64,000 nt of DNA from NCBI GenBank assembly GCA_900465665.1, contig UBJO01000017.1:62001-126000 (forward strand), given 5' to 3'. Origin of the DNA: Hyphomicrobiales bacterium (GTDB lineage Bacteria; Pseudomonadota; Alphaproteobacteria; Rhizobiales; Rhizobiaceae). A program made the translations under genes and the position numbers. The notes beneath the pieces are model-generated. The model did no database searches. It was not told the DNA's origin and worked only from the letters and a program-made list of their open reading frames with translations. Numbering within the stretch: the first letter of the stretch is position 1; each line of letters starts with the position of its first letter. Of this stretch, positions 41,660 to 54,532 are shown in pieces.

Positions 41660-42353
41660 GATTTAGAGTTTATAATAAGTCATCTCTAAATCCTGTTGAG
41701 AATGTTCATGTGGAGTATAATATTTTAATACTACTTCCTCAGATACAGGAGCCTCAGAATTATAAGATCGAAATTGATATTCATTCGCGAGCCGCGCTGA
41801 TCAAGCGAGCGAGCACCCAGATGGGGCCGAGTGCGATGATATTCAGAATTCTCGCAAATCAGACCGGCGACGTTCGTATCTCTTACGTTGACTATAATGT
41901 TTCTCTAAATTTCATGATTGCGATCGATCACTGGTTCGAGGGGCTTCAACGTGAGAAGGATAATAAAGCCCTCTCTTTTTTAAAGCAATATAGTCACAAT
42001 TTTTCGTTCATATTCAAGTATATGACTGTGACATGCTTTCTGCTTTTCTGCTATTTCTCAACCTATCCATCGGCCAGCGGAAGTCTCGCTGCGCTATCTA
42101 AATACGGTGTTTTCGTATTTGGCTTGACTTATATCCTTGGCGGTTTTGCCGCTAAGCTTGGTGATTGGGTGGAGCGCAGTGTCGATTCAATGAATGTACT
42201 ATCGTATGTCCGTCTGAATCGAGGTGACGAAAACCTTATCGAGGAAACACGGCGCCAAAATAGAAGCAGCTTTTTGCGGGTATTAGTGGGTCTCGGCTTT
42301 GCTATTGGCGTAAACATTCTAAGTTCATATCTCGCCTCCAGCATAGGTATTGA

Positions 42354-43025
42354 CTAGTTCATTCCAGCGCGGGCTTCGGCCTTGGCCTTGGCGATATCGC
42401 GCAGCGCGCCGGCGATGACATCAGGCGTCTGGGCGCCGCTGACGGCGTATTGCTGGTCGAAGATGAAGAAGGGAACGCCGTTGACGCCCATCTTCTGCGC
42501 CGATTCGATTTCCTCGACGACGAGACCCTTGTCGGCATCCGACGTGAGCAGAGAGGCAGTCACGGCGCGGTCGAGGCCGGACTTCTCGGCGATGTCGAGC
42601 AGCACGGCGTGATCGCCGACATTCAGGCCTTGCTCGAAATTCGCCTTGAACAGGCCATCGACCACCTTATCGGCCTTGTCGCGATCCTCGATCATCGCCC
42701 AGTGAATGAGCCGGTGGGCGTCGAGCGTGTTCGGGCCGATCTTGATGGCCTCGAAATTGAAGTTGATTCCAACTTCGCGGCCGAGTTCGGTGAGCATCTT
42801 GTGACCTTCGGCGACACGCTCGGCACCGCCGAGCTTCTTCTCGAGCGCTGCCTTCTGGTCGACGCCTTCGGGCGGGTAATCCGGGTTGAGGCGATAGGGG
42901 CGCCAGTTGACGTCGACGCCGACTTCGTCCTGGACTTCCGCGATCGCGAGCTCCAGCCGGGCCTTGCCGAGATAGCACCAGGGGCAGACGACATCCGAGA
43001 CGACGTCGATGACTATGCGTTCCAT
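42354..43025 (-). CDS. DsbA-family oxidoreductase (FrnE-like)
   Basis: The 223-residue thioredoxin-fold protein has the active-site motif CPWC (SDVVCPWCYLGKARLE, about residues 10-25) and the late cis-proline segment GVNGVPFFIFDQQYAVSG. No signal peptide is present, so it is probably cytoplasmic like FrnE, a DsbA-type isomerase. The ATG at 43025 follows AAGGAAAG; the longer open frame to 43319 is unsupported. Its stop overlaps the 3' end of the AT-rich gene. Confidence 0.88.
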   Translation of the reverse strand: MERIVIDVVSDVVCPWCYLGKARLELAIAEVQDEVGVDVNWRPYRLNPDYPPEGVDQKAALEKKLGGAERVAEGHKMLTELGREVGINFNFEAIKIGPNTLDAHRLIHWAMIEDRDKADKVVDGLFKANFEQGLNVGDHAVLLDIAEKSGLDRAVTASLLTSDADKGLVVEEIESAQKMGVNGVPFFIFDQQYAVSGAQTPDVIAGALRDIAKAKAEARAGMN

Positions 43026-43125
43026 GGGCTTTCCTTTTCTGAATTGCTGGCCCTGAAAGGGCGTTTCAAGCCATCTAGTCGCTGTAGCAGGCCAGTTCAA
43101 CCAGGCAGGAAAAGAGAACCACCTG

Positions 43126-44931
43126 TTATTGGACGCTCTGATCCCACCAGGCAGGCAGCTGGTAGCCGTAGAGCGGCACCTGGTCGGGGTGGCCGATGCG
43201 CTTGCTGCGCGCGACCCACTGGTTGTCGACATGGTAGAGCGGCAGCACGTAATGGCCCGACAGCAGCAGCCGGTCGTGCGAGCGGACGGCGGCGGTGAAA
43301 TCCTCGGCCGAACGCGCATTGAGGATGTGCTGGATCAGCGTATCCACATCGGGATCGGCAACGCCTGCAAAATTGTCGGTTCCGTCGCGGTCGCGCGAGG
43401 CGGACGACCAGCGCCCTACCTGCTCGATTCCAGGCGATAGCGACGAGGTGAAGGATTTGACGATCACGTCGTAGTCGAAGGTGTTGGTGCGGCTCTGATA
43501 CTGCGAATCGTCCACCGTGCGGATCGAGGTGTTGATGCCGAGCAGTTGCAGTGAGCGCTGGTAGGAGACCGCGAGTTTTTCCTGGTCGGTGTTCTGCGTC
43601 ATGATCTCGAAGGCGAGCGGGCGGCCATTGGCGTCGCTCATCTTGCCGTTCTTGATCGTGTAGCCAGCCTCCTTCAGAAGCGCGACCGCCTGCTTCAGCA
43701 CATTGCGGTCGCGGCCGGAACCATCGGTGACGGGAAGCTTGTAGGTGCCGTCGAGGATGGCGGGATCGATGCGATCCTTGATCGGGCCGAGCAGCTTCAT
43801 TTCGCGCTCGTCAGCGGGCACGCCGAAGCTGGAGAGGTCGGAGTTCTGCCAGTAGCTCTGCGTCCTGATATAGGCGCTGGAGAACAGGTTCTTGTTGGCC
43901 CATTCGAAATCGAAGATCAGCGACAGGCCCTCGCGCAGCTTCACATTGTCGAAGAGCGGCCGGCGGGTGTTGAAGACGAAGCCGAACATGCCCGATGGCA
44001 GCTTGGGCTGGAAGGTGTCCTTGACGACATTGCCCGATGTGACCGCCGGGAAGTTATAGGCGCTCGCCCAATGGCCGGGGCTGCCATCCGGATAGATATC
44101 GACATCGCCCTTCTTGAACGATTCGAACAATGTCGTGTCCTGCAGGAAATACTGGACGGTGATCTGGTCGTAATTGTCGAGGCCGACCTTGGCGGGGATA
44201 TCCTTGCCCCAATAGTTCGGGTCGCGCTCGAAGGTGATGCTTTCGCCCGGCTTCAGCGACTTGATCTTGTAGGGACCGGAGCCGATCAGCGGCTTCAGCG
44301 TCGAGCGGTCGAAATTCTCCGCGTCGATCGCGTGCTTGGGGAGGATAGGCGTCGAGCCGGCGAGAATCAGCGGGAATTCGCGGTCGGCCTTGTCGTTAAA
44401 GGTGAAGCGGACGCTGTGATCGCCGACCTTCTCCATTTTCTCGACGGCGTTGAGGCGCGTGCTGAAGGGGACGCGGCCCTTTTCCTTCAAGATGTTGAAG
44501 GAGAAGATGACGTCATCGGGCGTGACCGGCTGGCCGTCCGACCATTTGGCGTCTGGGTTCAGGTTGAACTGGATATAGGTCCTGTCGTCGTCCCATTCGA
44601 CGGATTGCGCCAAGAGGCCATAGAGCGTGAAGGGCTCGTCGCGCGAGCGAAGCATCAGCGTTTCATAGACCAGGTTGCCGTATTCGGGGTCCCACATGCC
44701 GCGCGCCGTGGTGCGCATGCTCTTCAGGATGAACGGGTTCAGGTTGTCGTAGGTGCCGACGACGCCATAGGAGATCTTGCCGCCCTTCTTCACGTCGGGA
44801 TTGACGTAGGGCAGGTGCTTGAAATCTTGAGGCAGAGCAGGGGCGCCGTGCATTGCGATGCCATGCACGGGCTCGGCAGCGGCTACCCCGCAAACAAGGG
44901 TGAAGACGACGGGGAGAACGATCCGGAGCAT
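43126..44931 (-). CDS. Family 5 extracellular solute-binding protein (YejA-like)
   Basis: The 601-residue protein has a signal peptide (residues 1 to about 19, ending in VAAA) and a peptide/nickel-type binding fold (SBP_bac_5). Recognisable stretches are KGGKISYGVVGTYDNLNPF, KWSDGQPVTPDDVIFSFNIL and IGSGPYKIKSLKPGESITF. YejA-type proteins deliver oligopeptides to an ABC importer. No permease or ATPase gene is adjacent, so it is an orphan binding protein in this window. Confidence 0.88.
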   Translation of the reverse strand: MLRIVLPVVFTLVCGVAAAEPVHGIAMHGAPALPQDFKHLPYVNPDVKKGGKISYGVVGTYDNLNPFILKSMRTTARGMWDPEYGNLVYETLMLRSRDEPFTLYGLLAQSVEWDDDRTYIQFNLNPDAKWSDGQPVTPDDVIFSFNILKEKGRVPFSTRLNAVEKMEKVGDHSVRFTFNDKADREFPLILAGSTPILPKHAIDAENFDRSTLKPLIGSGPYKIKSLKPGESITFERDPNYWGKDIPAKVGLDNYDQITVQYFLQDTTLFESFKKGDVDIYPDGSPGHWASAYNFPAVTSGNVVKDTFQPKLPSGMFGFVFNTRRPLFDNVKLREGLSLIFDFEWANKNLFSSAYIRTQSYWQNSDLSSFGVPADEREMKLLGPIKDRIDPAILDGTYKLPVTDGSGRDRNVLKQAVALLKEAGYTIKNGKMSDANGRPLAFEIMTQNTDQEKLAVSYQRSLQLLGINTSIRTVDDSQYQSRTNTFDYDVIVKSFTSSLSPGIEQVGRWSSASRDRDGTDNFAGVADPDVDTLIQHILNARSAEDFTAAVRSHDRLLLSGHYVLPLYHVDNQWVARSKRIGHPDQVPLYGYQLPAWWDQSVQ

Positions 44932-45199
44932 AGTTGAAATCCTTTCCGGAAAACGGCACGATTCGCCCGAAGACTACCATGCGGCCGGCCCAATTCACCA
45001 TCCACGGCAAATTCTTTCCGGCGACACCTAAAACGCCAAAGAAACACTGGAAATCTCCAGCAACGCGATGTAACAGGGACCCCGAAGTCGGGGGGTCATG
45101 CATTTGCCTCATTGTTTTAAGAGGTCAGATGCGAACAACCCTGTTGGTGAGGATGGCAAATGGGCTGTCCCAACGGGATATCAGGAGACGGAATTCGTT

Positions 45200-45853
45200 A
45201 TGATGTTCAAGTCTGAAAAGAAAACACGGGCAGCCCTGTCCGTAATGGCAGTGATGCTTGGCGCCGCAGTGGCTCCGGTGTCTTCTTATGCGCAGGATGC
45301 GTCTGCCGACGCTGGCGCACAGGCTGCCGGCGCACCGCGCCTCGGTTGGTACAAGACCTGCAGCAAGCAGGAAGACAATGACGTCTGCGTCGTGCAGAAC
45401 GTCGTTCTGGCCACCGGCGGTCAGCTCGTTACGGGCGTTGGCCTCATCACCGTTTCCGGCAAGGTGAACAACAAGAGCCTGCAGGTTTCCGTTCCTCCTG
45501 CACGTCTGATCCCGCCGGGCATCGGCATGCAGATCGACGGCGGCAAGCCGCAGAAGATCGACTATCTGATGTGCATGCCGGATCGTTGCGTTGCGCAGAT
45601 CCCGCTGACCGACGCGATGGTTGCCAGCCTGAAGAAGGGCACCGATCTGGTCCTGACCTCGATCAACTTCCGCCGTGCGCCGAACCCGATCAAGATCTCG
45701 CTTGAAGGCTTCACCGGCGCATTCGACGGCGAAGCGGTTTCCGCTTCCAAGCTCGCCGAAAGCCAGAAGAGCCTGCAGGACAGCATGCAGAAGAAGGCTG
45801 ACGAAGCGCGCAAGAAGCTTGAAGACGCCCAGAAGGCTGCCAAGGCCCAGTAA
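45200..45853 (+). CDS. Invasion-associated locus B (IalB) family protein
   Basis: The 217-residue exported protein has a signal peptide (about residues 1-30, ending SYAQ) and an IalB-like domain with GWYKTCSKQEDNDVCVVQN and the CMPDRCVAQIPL cysteine pair. It ends in a Lys/Ala/Glu-rich helical tail. Homologs in Bartonella affect erythrocyte invasion; in plant-associated relatives the function is unknown. Two adjacent ATGs (45200 and 45203) are possible; GGAGACGG lies upstream. Confidence 0.85.
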   Translation: MMFKSEKKTRAALSVMAVMLGAAVAPVSSYAQDASADAGAQAAGAPRLGWYKTCSKQEDNDVCVVQNVVLATGGQLVTGVGLITVSGKVNNKSLQVSVPPARLIPPGIGMQIDGGKPQKIDYLMCMPDRCVAQIPLTDAMVASLKKGTDLVLTSINFRRAPNPIKISLEGFTGAFDGEAVSASKLAESQKSLQDSMQKKADEARKKLEDAQKAAKAQ

Positions 45854-45877
45854 TTTCGATCCTTACGGATTGTCGAG

Positions 45878-45903
45878 AAACCCGGCTTCGCGCCGGGTTT
45901 TTT
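45878..45903 (+). terminator. Intrinsic terminator after the IalB-family gene
   Basis: A 9-bp stem AAACCCGGC / GCCGGGTTT with a 5-base TTCGC loop is followed by TTTG. It lies 25 bases after the stop codon. Confidence 0.85.
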
Positions 45904-45929
45904 GTTGCCTGAATTCCGGGTTCCGGCCA

Positions 45930-45959
45930 AAGAAAAACCCCGCTGGGAAGGCGGGGTTT
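45930..45959 (-). terminator. Intrinsic terminator after hspQ
   Basis: Read on the minus strand, AAACCCCGC pairs with GCGGGGTTT around a 7-base loop and continues as TTCTTT. It lies 20 bases beyond the hspQ stop. Confidence 0.8.
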
Positions 45960-45978
45960 GAAATGGATATGCAGCCGC

Positions 45979-46308
45979 TTAGTGGGTGAAGCTCATCTTG
46001 GGTTTGAACTGTCCCGTCGGTGCCATATCGAAAATCTGGTAGACCTGTTCGTTACGAAGCGGTTCGCCGCTTTCGTCATTCATCAGGTTCTGTTCGGATA
46101 CGTAGGCGACGTATTCGTTTTCTTCGTTTTCGGCGAGCAAGTGGTAGAAGGGCTGATCCTTGCTGGGGCGCACGTCGGCGGGAATAGAATTCCACCATTC
46201 TTCCGTATTCGCGAATTCCGGATCGACATCGAAGATGACGCCGCGAAACGGAAATACCTTGTGCCGAACCACTTCGCCGATACTGAACTTAGCTAGTCTT
46301 TCTTTCAT
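45979..46308 (-). CDS. hspQ: Heat shock protein HspQ (YccV-like)
   Basis: The 109-residue protein matches the HspQ/YccV hemimethylated-DNA-binding domain family, with KFSIGEVVRHKVFPFRGVIFDVDP near the start and DQPFYHLLAENE in the middle. In E. coli HspQ is a heat-induced factor that affects DnaA stability and Lon protease specificity. AAGGAAG lies eight bases before the ATG at 46308. Confidence 0.9.
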   Translation of the reverse strand: MKERLAKFSIGEVVRHKVFPFRGVIFDVDPEFANTEEWWNSIPADVRPSKDQPFYHLLAENEENEYVAYVSEQNLMNDESGEPLRNEQVYQIFDMAPTGQFKPKMSFTH

Positions 46309-46426
46309 GGTACGACTTCCTTTCATCACCTGATTTGGTGATTGATCTCACTCAAATCAAGATTTGTGCGAGAACTCGTCACATGAGTGTCACATCGACG
46401 CGAGGTTTCCGTGACATCGGATAGAC

Positions 46427-46452
46427 GAAAGCCCCGGCGAACCGGGGCTTTC
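46427..46452 (-). terminator. Stem-loop after glnA
   Basis: A perfect 11-bp stem GAAAGCCCCGG / CCGGGGCTTTC with a 4-base loop sits seven bases after the glnA stop. The U-tract is short, but the stem is strong. Confidence 0.7.
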
Positions 46453-46459
46453 TGAGGGC

Positions 46460-47869
46460 TTACGCCGAGTAGTACATGTCGTATTCGACCGGATGCGGGG
46501 TCATGTCGTAGCGCATGACCTCGATCATCTTCAGCTCGATGAACGAGTCGATCTGGTCGTCGTCGAAGACGCCGCCGGCGGTCAGGAACTTGCGGTCCTT
46601 GTCCAGGCTTTCCAGCGCTTCACGCAACGAACCGCACACCGTCGGGATCTTCTTCAGTTCCTTCGGCGGCAGGTCGTAGAGATCCTTGTCCATGGCCTTG
46701 CCGGGATGGATCTTGTTCTTGATGCCGTCGAGGCCGGCCATCAGCATGGCGGCGAAGGCGAGGTAGGGGTTCGCCATCGGATCCGGGAAGCGGACTTCGA
46801 CGCGCTTTGCCTTCGGGTTGCTGCCGAACGGAATACGGCACGAAGCCGAGCGGTTGCGCGCCGAATAGGCGAGCAGAACCGGTGCTTCATAGCCCGGGAC
46901 GAGACGCTTGTAGGAGTTCGTCGACGGGTTGGTGAAGGCGTTCAGCGCCTTGGCGTGCTTGATGATGCCGCCGATGAAGTAGAGGCAGCTCTCGGAGAGA
47001 CCTGCATATTCATCGCCTGCGAAGCTCGGCTTGCCGCTCTTCCAGATCGACATGTGGACGTGCATGCCCGAGCCGTTGTCGCCGAAAATCGGTTTCGGCA
47101 TGAAGGTTGCCGTCTTGCCGTAGGCATTAGCGACCTGGTGCACGACGTACTTGTAGATCTGCATCTTGTCGGCGTTGCGGACGAGCGTGTCGAACTTGAT
47201 GCCGAGCTCGTGCTGGGCAGCGGCCACTTCGTGGTGGTGCTTTTCGACGACGACGCCCATTTCCGAGAGAACCGTCAGCATTTCGGAGCGCATGTCCTGG
47301 CAGCTGTCGATCGGCGGAACCGGGAAGTAACCGCCCTTGACGCGCGGACGGTGGCCCAAGTTGCCGGTCTCATATTCGGTGTCGTCGTTGGACGGCAGTT
47401 CGGTCGAATCGAGCTTGAAGCCGGTGTTGTAGGGGTCGGCCTTGTAGCGAACGTCGTCGAAGATGAAGAACTCGGCTTCAGGACCCACGAAGACGGTGTC
47501 GCCGATGCCTGATGCCTTCAGATAGGCTTCGGCCTTCTTGGCGGTGCCGCGCGGATCGCGGTTATAAGCTTCGCCGGAGACCGGATCGAGAATGTCGCAG
47601 AGGATGACCATGGTGGACTGCGCGAAAAACGGGTCCATGTGGACCGTTTCCGTGTCGGGCATCAGCACCATGTCGGATTCGTTGATCGCCTTCCAGCCGC
47701 CGATCGAGGAGCCGTCGAACATGACGCCATCGGCGAACATGTCTTCATCGACGCAAACCACGTCCATCGTGACGTGCTGCAGCTTGCCCTTGGGATCGGT
47801 AAAGCGCAGGTCAACAAACTTGACGTCGTTATCCTTGATTTGCTTGAGGATTTCGCTTGCGGTCGCCAT
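46460..47869 (-). CDS. glnA: Glutamine synthetase type I
   Basis: The 469-residue enzyme makes glutamine from glutamate, ammonia and ATP. It shows [18 protein letters not shown], the [10 protein letters not shown] catalytic segment and [10 protein letters not shown], which contains the tyrosine adenylylated by GlnE in this family. It follows glnB by 56 bases and is probably transcribed with it, as in other Rhizobiales. Activity would be controlled by nitrogen status through PII and GlnE. Confidence 0.97.
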   Translation of the reverse strand: MATASEILKQIKDNDVKFVDLRFTDPKGKLQHVTMDVVCVDEDMFADGVMFDGSSIGGWKAINESDMVLMPDTETVHMDPFFAQSTMVILCDILDPVSGEAYNRDPRGTAKKAEAYLKASGIGDTVFVGPEAEFFIFDDVRYKADPYNTGFKLDSTELPSNDDTEYETGNLGHRPRVKGGYFPVPPIDSCQDMRSEMLTVLSEMGVVVEKHHHEVAAAQHELGIKFDTLVRNADKMQIYKYVVHQVANAYGKTATFMPKPIFGDNGSGMHVHMSIWKSGKPSFAGDEYAGLSESCLYFIGGIIKHAKALNAFTNPSTNSYKRLVPGYEAPVLLAYSARNRSASCRIPFGSNPKAKRVEVRFPDPMANPYLAFAAMLMAGLDGIKNKIHPGKAMDKDLYDLPPKELKKIPTVCGSLREALESLDKDRKFLTAGGVFDDDQIDSFIELKMIEVMRYDMTPHPVEYDMYYSA

Positions 47870-47925
47870 AAAATGGTTCCTTCATTTGAGAAGACGAGAC
47901 GATTGCCTCGCCTGGACCAAACAGG

Positions 47926-48396
<471 letters not shown>

Positions 48397-48606
48397 TCAG
48401 CAATTTCAACGATTTTTTTGTCAAAAACGGCGCGGGTTGCAAGCGAAAAGCTTAAATTTCGACCGAAATGAGGAATATTCGCGATGTCTGATGCTTTCTT
48501 TCTGGCTTGTAGTGAAGGTTAAAATATATGCAAATGACTAAATAATAACCTTCCAGATTTTGCGCCAATCGGTTGTTTTTTAGGCGGATTCTGCTTGAAT
48601 GGCCGG

Positions 48607-50082
48607 ATGGACACTCAACTCGCCGACCTTCTCCTTACCCCCGCCGAAATGACCACCGTCGATGCTGCCGCAGCAGCCTCGGGCATCGACAGTTTCGGCC
48701 TGATGCTGCAGGCGGGCGCCGGCGTGGCGGCGGCCTTCCTGCGGCACTACCCGTCTGCGCGGCGGGCCGTCGTACTGTGCGGCCCCGGCAACAATGGCGG
48801 CGACGGATATGTTGCGGCACGCTGTCTGCAAGATAGTGGTGTCGCGGTTGCGGTGTTTCACTTGGGGGATCCCGATCGACTGAAGAGCGACGCTGCGCGG
48901 GCTTTCAGCGGTTGGTCCGGTGAGGGTGCGCCGATAGAGGCCTATCAACCCGCAGGCGGTGACGTCGTGATCGACGCGCTGTTCGGGGCCGGGTTGACGC
49001 GGGCCGTGCCAGAAGTCGTCAGTGCGGTAATCGTGCGTATAGAAAAAGCTCGCCTGCCGGTGCTTGCCGTCGACCTGCCATCCGGCATCGATGGCCGGAC
49101 GGGCATGGTGCTGGGGGCGGCATTTACCGCCGAGCGCACGATCACCTTCATGACGCGCAAGCCGGGCCATCTGCTAATGCCGGGGCGGGAGCTTTCGGGC
49201 GTGCTCGAGGTGCTCGATATCGGCATACCCGCGCGGATCGTGCGCAGGCAAGCGTCAGGCAAACTGGCGGAGAACCGGCCGGAACAATGGCAGCGGTGGC
49301 TGCCGTCTTCGGGGCAGGAGACCCACAAGTACAAGCGCGGCCACCTCGTCGTCTTCTCTGGCGAGAAGGGCAAGACGGGTGCCGCGCGGATGTCGGCCAT
49401 GTCTGGATTGAAGGCGGGCGCCGGGCTGGTGACGATCGCTTCGCCTGCGGATGCCCTGGAAGAGAACGCGACGCATCTGACGGCCGTGATGCTGCACGGC
49501 ATCGATAGGGACGCCGAGCTCCTGGATTGGCTGAAGGACGAACGGTTGCGCAGCTTCGTGCTCGGGCCGGGCTTCGGAGCTGGCGAGAAGGCGCGTGGTT
49601 TTGTGGTGGCACTCGCGGCGCGGCATCTGGTTCTGGATGCCGATGGCATCACCTCCTTCCGCGAGGATCCTGCGGCGCTGTTCGCGTTGTTCGCTGAAGG
49701 CGAGACGCGGCTGGTTCTGACGCCGCATGAGGGAGAGTTTTCGCGGTTGTTTCCGGATATCGCCGCCGACGACAATCTAGGCAAGGCCGACAAGGCACTG
49801 GCGGCCGCGGCGCGGGCGAATGCGGCCATCGTCTACAAGGGGCCCGACACCGTGATCGCCTCGCCGGATGGTCGGGCGTTGATCAACACCAATGCTCCGA
49901 TCTGGCTCGCCACAGCCGGCTCCGGCGATGTGCTGGCGGGGATCATCGGAGCGCTGATGGCGCAGGGGCTGCCGGCCTTCGAGGCCGCCGCCGCCGGCGT
50001 TTACATGCATGGCGAAGCGGGCAACCGGGCCGGCAAGGGGCTGACGGCGGAGGACCTCGTCAGCCACGTGCTGCTACTCTGA
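48607..50082 (+). CDS. nnrD: Bifunctional NAD(P)H-hydrate epimerase / ADP-dependent dehydratase
   Basis: The 491-residue protein fuses a YjeF_N epimerase domain (about 1-210, with VLCGPGNNGGDGYVAARCL and VDLPSGIDG) to a ribokinase-like dehydratase domain (about 225-491, with TAGSGDVLAGIIGALMAQG). It repairs hydrated NADH and NADPH. The ATG at 48607 is chosen; an in-frame TTG lies four codons upstream. No clear ribosome-binding site is seen. The 342 bases before it hold the glnB promoter and otherwise AT-rich DNA without a gene. Confidence 0.93.
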   Translation: MDTQLADLLLTPAEMTTVDAAAAASGIDSFGLMLQAGAGVAAAFLRHYPSARRAVVLCGPGNNGGDGYVAARCLQDSGVAVAVFHLGDPDRLKSDAARAFSGWSGEGAPIEAYQPAGGDVVIDALFGAGLTRAVPEVVSAVIVRIEKARLPVLAVDLPSGIDGRTGMVLGAAFTAERTITFMTRKPGHLLMPGRELSGVLEVLDIGIPARIVRRQASGKLAENRPEQWQRWLPSSGQETHKYKRGHLVVFSGEKGKTGAARMSAMSGLKAGAGLVTIASPADALEENATHLTAVMLHGIDRDAELLDWLKDERLRSFVLGPGFGAGEKARGFVVALAARHLVLDADGITSFREDPAALFALFAEGETRLVLTPHEGEFSRLFPDIAADDNLGKADKALAAAARANAAIVYKGPDTVIASPDGRALINTNAPIWLATAGSGDVLAGIIGALMAQGLPAFEAAAAGVYMHGEAGNRAGKGLTAEDLVSHVLLL

Positions 50083-50098
50083 TTGTTTCGCGCTCTGA

Positions 50099-50905
50099 CT
50101 ACTTGCCGACCTCATCCTGCAGCGCGATGGCGCCGAAGGGGGCATTGACCTTGCCCTCGTGGATCATGAAAGCGAAAACGTCGCGCGGCTCGACCTTGAC
50201 CTTGCGGTCGCTATCGATAAGCGGCAGATCATCAGGCACCTTGCCTTCCGCCCAGGTTTCCAGGCGCTTGGCCCAGGCTTTCAGCTCTTTCGGCGGATAG
50301 CAGGTCCGGATTTCGTCCGAGCCCTTTTGCAGGCGTGTGTAGACGAAATCGGCGGTGACATCCGCCACCATCGGATAATCGAAATGTTCGGCGATAACGG
50401 GTGCGACACCGTATTTCGCCAAGAGCGTCACGAACTCAGGCACCTTGAAGCTGTCGTGACGGACCTCGACGACATGTTTAAGCGGCAGGCCATCCTGCTT
50501 GTCCGGCAAGAGCTTCAGGAAGCCCTCGAAATCCTCCGGCTCGAACTTCTTCGTCGGCGCGAACTGCCAGAGAATGGGGCCGAGATGCGGGCCAAGCTCG
50601 ACGATGCCCTGGCCGAGAAAGCGCTCGACCGATTCACCGGCTTCGGAGAGGATCTTGCGGTTGGTGCTGAAGCGACTGGCCTTCAGCGAGAAGATGAAAC
50701 CCTCGGGGACATCGGCGGCCCACTTGGCGAAGGTCTCGGGCTTCTGCGAGCTGTAATAGGTGCCGTTGACCTCGATGACCTTCAGCTGCCGGCTGGCATA
50801 ATTCAACTCGTCCTTCTGCTTCAGCGTGGACGGGAAGAAGTGGTTGCGCCAGGGCTCGAATGTCCAGCCGCCGATGCCGACGCGAATGGTGCCGGGTTTT
50901 GTCAT
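50099..50905 (-). CDS. DUF72 domain-containing protein
   Basis: The 268-residue protein matches DUF72 (YecE-like), a TIM-barrel family of unknown activity. The typical start GTIRVGIGGWTFEPWR is followed by LNYASRQLKVIEVNGTYYSSQKPETF and the Trp-rich middle. It lies 14 bases after the small antitoxin-like gene and may belong to the same transcript as uvrA. Confidence 0.88.
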   Translation of the reverse strand: MTKPGTIRVGIGGWTFEPWRNHFFPSTLKQKDELNYASRQLKVIEVNGTYYSSQKPETFAKWAADVPEGFIFSLKASRFSTNRKILSEAGESVERFLGQGIVELGPHLGPILWQFAPTKKFEPEDFEGFLKLLPDKQDGLPLKHVVEVRHDSFKVPEFVTLLAKYGVAPVIAEHFDYPMVADVTADFVYTRLQKGSDEIRTCYPPKELKAWAKRLETWAEGKVPDDLPLIDSDRKVKVEPRDVFAFMIHEGKVNAPFGAIALQDEVGK

Positions 50906-50919
50906 GACTTCAATCCATC

Positions 50920-51165
50920 CTATTCGTTTTCGCCAAAACCGCTTTTCGGATAGTCGGCCTCACGCGGCACGAGCCGGTAAACGCGTCCATCCTTCTCTGC
51001 ACCTTCGAAATCATGGTCTCGCAAGGCACGACGTACGCGATCCAGCTTGCGGATATCCTCCGGGCTTACCGTCGGGGACCACTCGCCAACGTCGTCGTGA
51101 AGCTCCACGATGACCTCGGCGGCATATTCCCCCTCACGAATGAGCTGCGACGCCTGTCTCGTCAT
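50920..51165 (-). CDS. Small antitoxin-like protein next to a DUF4258 gene
   Basis: The 81-residue acidic protein has an N-terminal helical segment ([22 protein letters not shown]) and a C-terminus ending in RLVPREADYPKSGFGENE. It overlaps the DUF4258 gene by four bases (51162-51165). Size, acidity and coupling fit an antitoxin or immunity role, but I do not recognise the family and no DNA-binding motif is evident. Confidence 0.6.
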   Translation of the reverse strand: MTRQASQLIREGEYAAEVIVELHDDVGEWSPTVSPEDIRKLDRVRRALRDHDFEGAEKDGRVYRLVPREADYPKSGFGENE

Positions 51166-51484
51166 TGCGGCTTCCTCCTGGTGAAATCGTCATTCCAGCG
51201 ATCTGGATCGGGAATGTATGCTGTTATCAACACCGCCGGTTCGGATGCACCTGATGGGATGCCCCAAAGCAAATGTACGGGTCTTCCCCGCTCGTCCGTC
51301 TGCAGGACCAGAACACAGGGCCCCTTGTGATAGTCCGGATACTCCTCCACGACGAGCGCCGACGATATGTCCATCACCAACGGCTCGATCAGCAGACCGT
51401 CGTTCAACAACTCCTGCAGTGCGTGTGCCGAGACCCTGAATTTGCCGTCAGCGATCAACACACGTACCGTGGAGAGGATCTCGC

Positions 51485-51488
<4 letters not shown>
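51162..51488 (-). CDS. DUF4258 (RelE-like) toxin candidate
   Basis: The 108-residue product resembles DUF4258, a domain related to the RelE/ParE toxin fold, with [17 protein letters not shown] near the start and [13 protein letters not shown] near the end. The gene starts at GTG, overlapping the uvrA stop by four bases (51485-51488). Pairing with a small downstream gene fits a toxin-antitoxin-like module. Activity is unproven. Coupling to a repair gene is odd for such modules. Confidence 0.68.
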
Positions 51489-54406
<2,918 letters not shown>

Positions 54407-54503
54407 CGTCTTCTGCTTCTGTGCTGGAACAAGCCCCTTATTTAGTGATGCCGGCGGGCGAGTCGAGGCTCAATGTCTAGATGGTGCAAGGTTTTCGATT
54501 CGG

Positions 54504-54532
54504 TTGACAGGATCATAGGGATAAAATAGAAC
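54504..54532 (+). promoter_or_regulatory. Candidate ssb promoter
   Basis: TTGACA (54504-54509) is followed after 17 bases by TAGAAC (54527-54532), a fair -10 match. The -10 overlaps the LexA box, as expected for LexA-repressed transcription. Confidence 0.5.

Larger units (their letters stand above)
39763..42357 (+). pseudogene. AT-rich membrane-protein gene split by an IS1595-type element
   Basis: The left piece runs from 39763 to 40048 (95 codons plus one base) and the right piece from 41660 to 42357. Joining them without the element and one target duplicate restores one frame of 327 residues with no stop; the junction reads SIFD|RFRVYN. The product would have about 240 soluble residues (including ISYVDYNVSLNF) and three C-terminal hydrophobic segments. 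I do not recognise the family. The DNA is markedly AT-rich compared with mfd and the DsbA gene, suggesting transfer. A GTG at 41710 could still start a truncated product, and the left piece reads into the IS as a 109-residue frame. The 3' end overlaps the convergent DsbA stop. Confidence 0.8.

Noticed and set aside
43026-43319. N-terminal extension of the DsbA-family protein
   Set aside because: The extension is low-quality shadow sequence overlapping the solute-binding gene; a good ribosome-binding site supports 43025.
46309-46459. Heat-shock (RpoH) promoter for hspQ
   Set aside because: A CTTGAT sequence is present, but no acceptable -10 lies at the right distance. GTCACAT direct repeats were noted without a known regulator.
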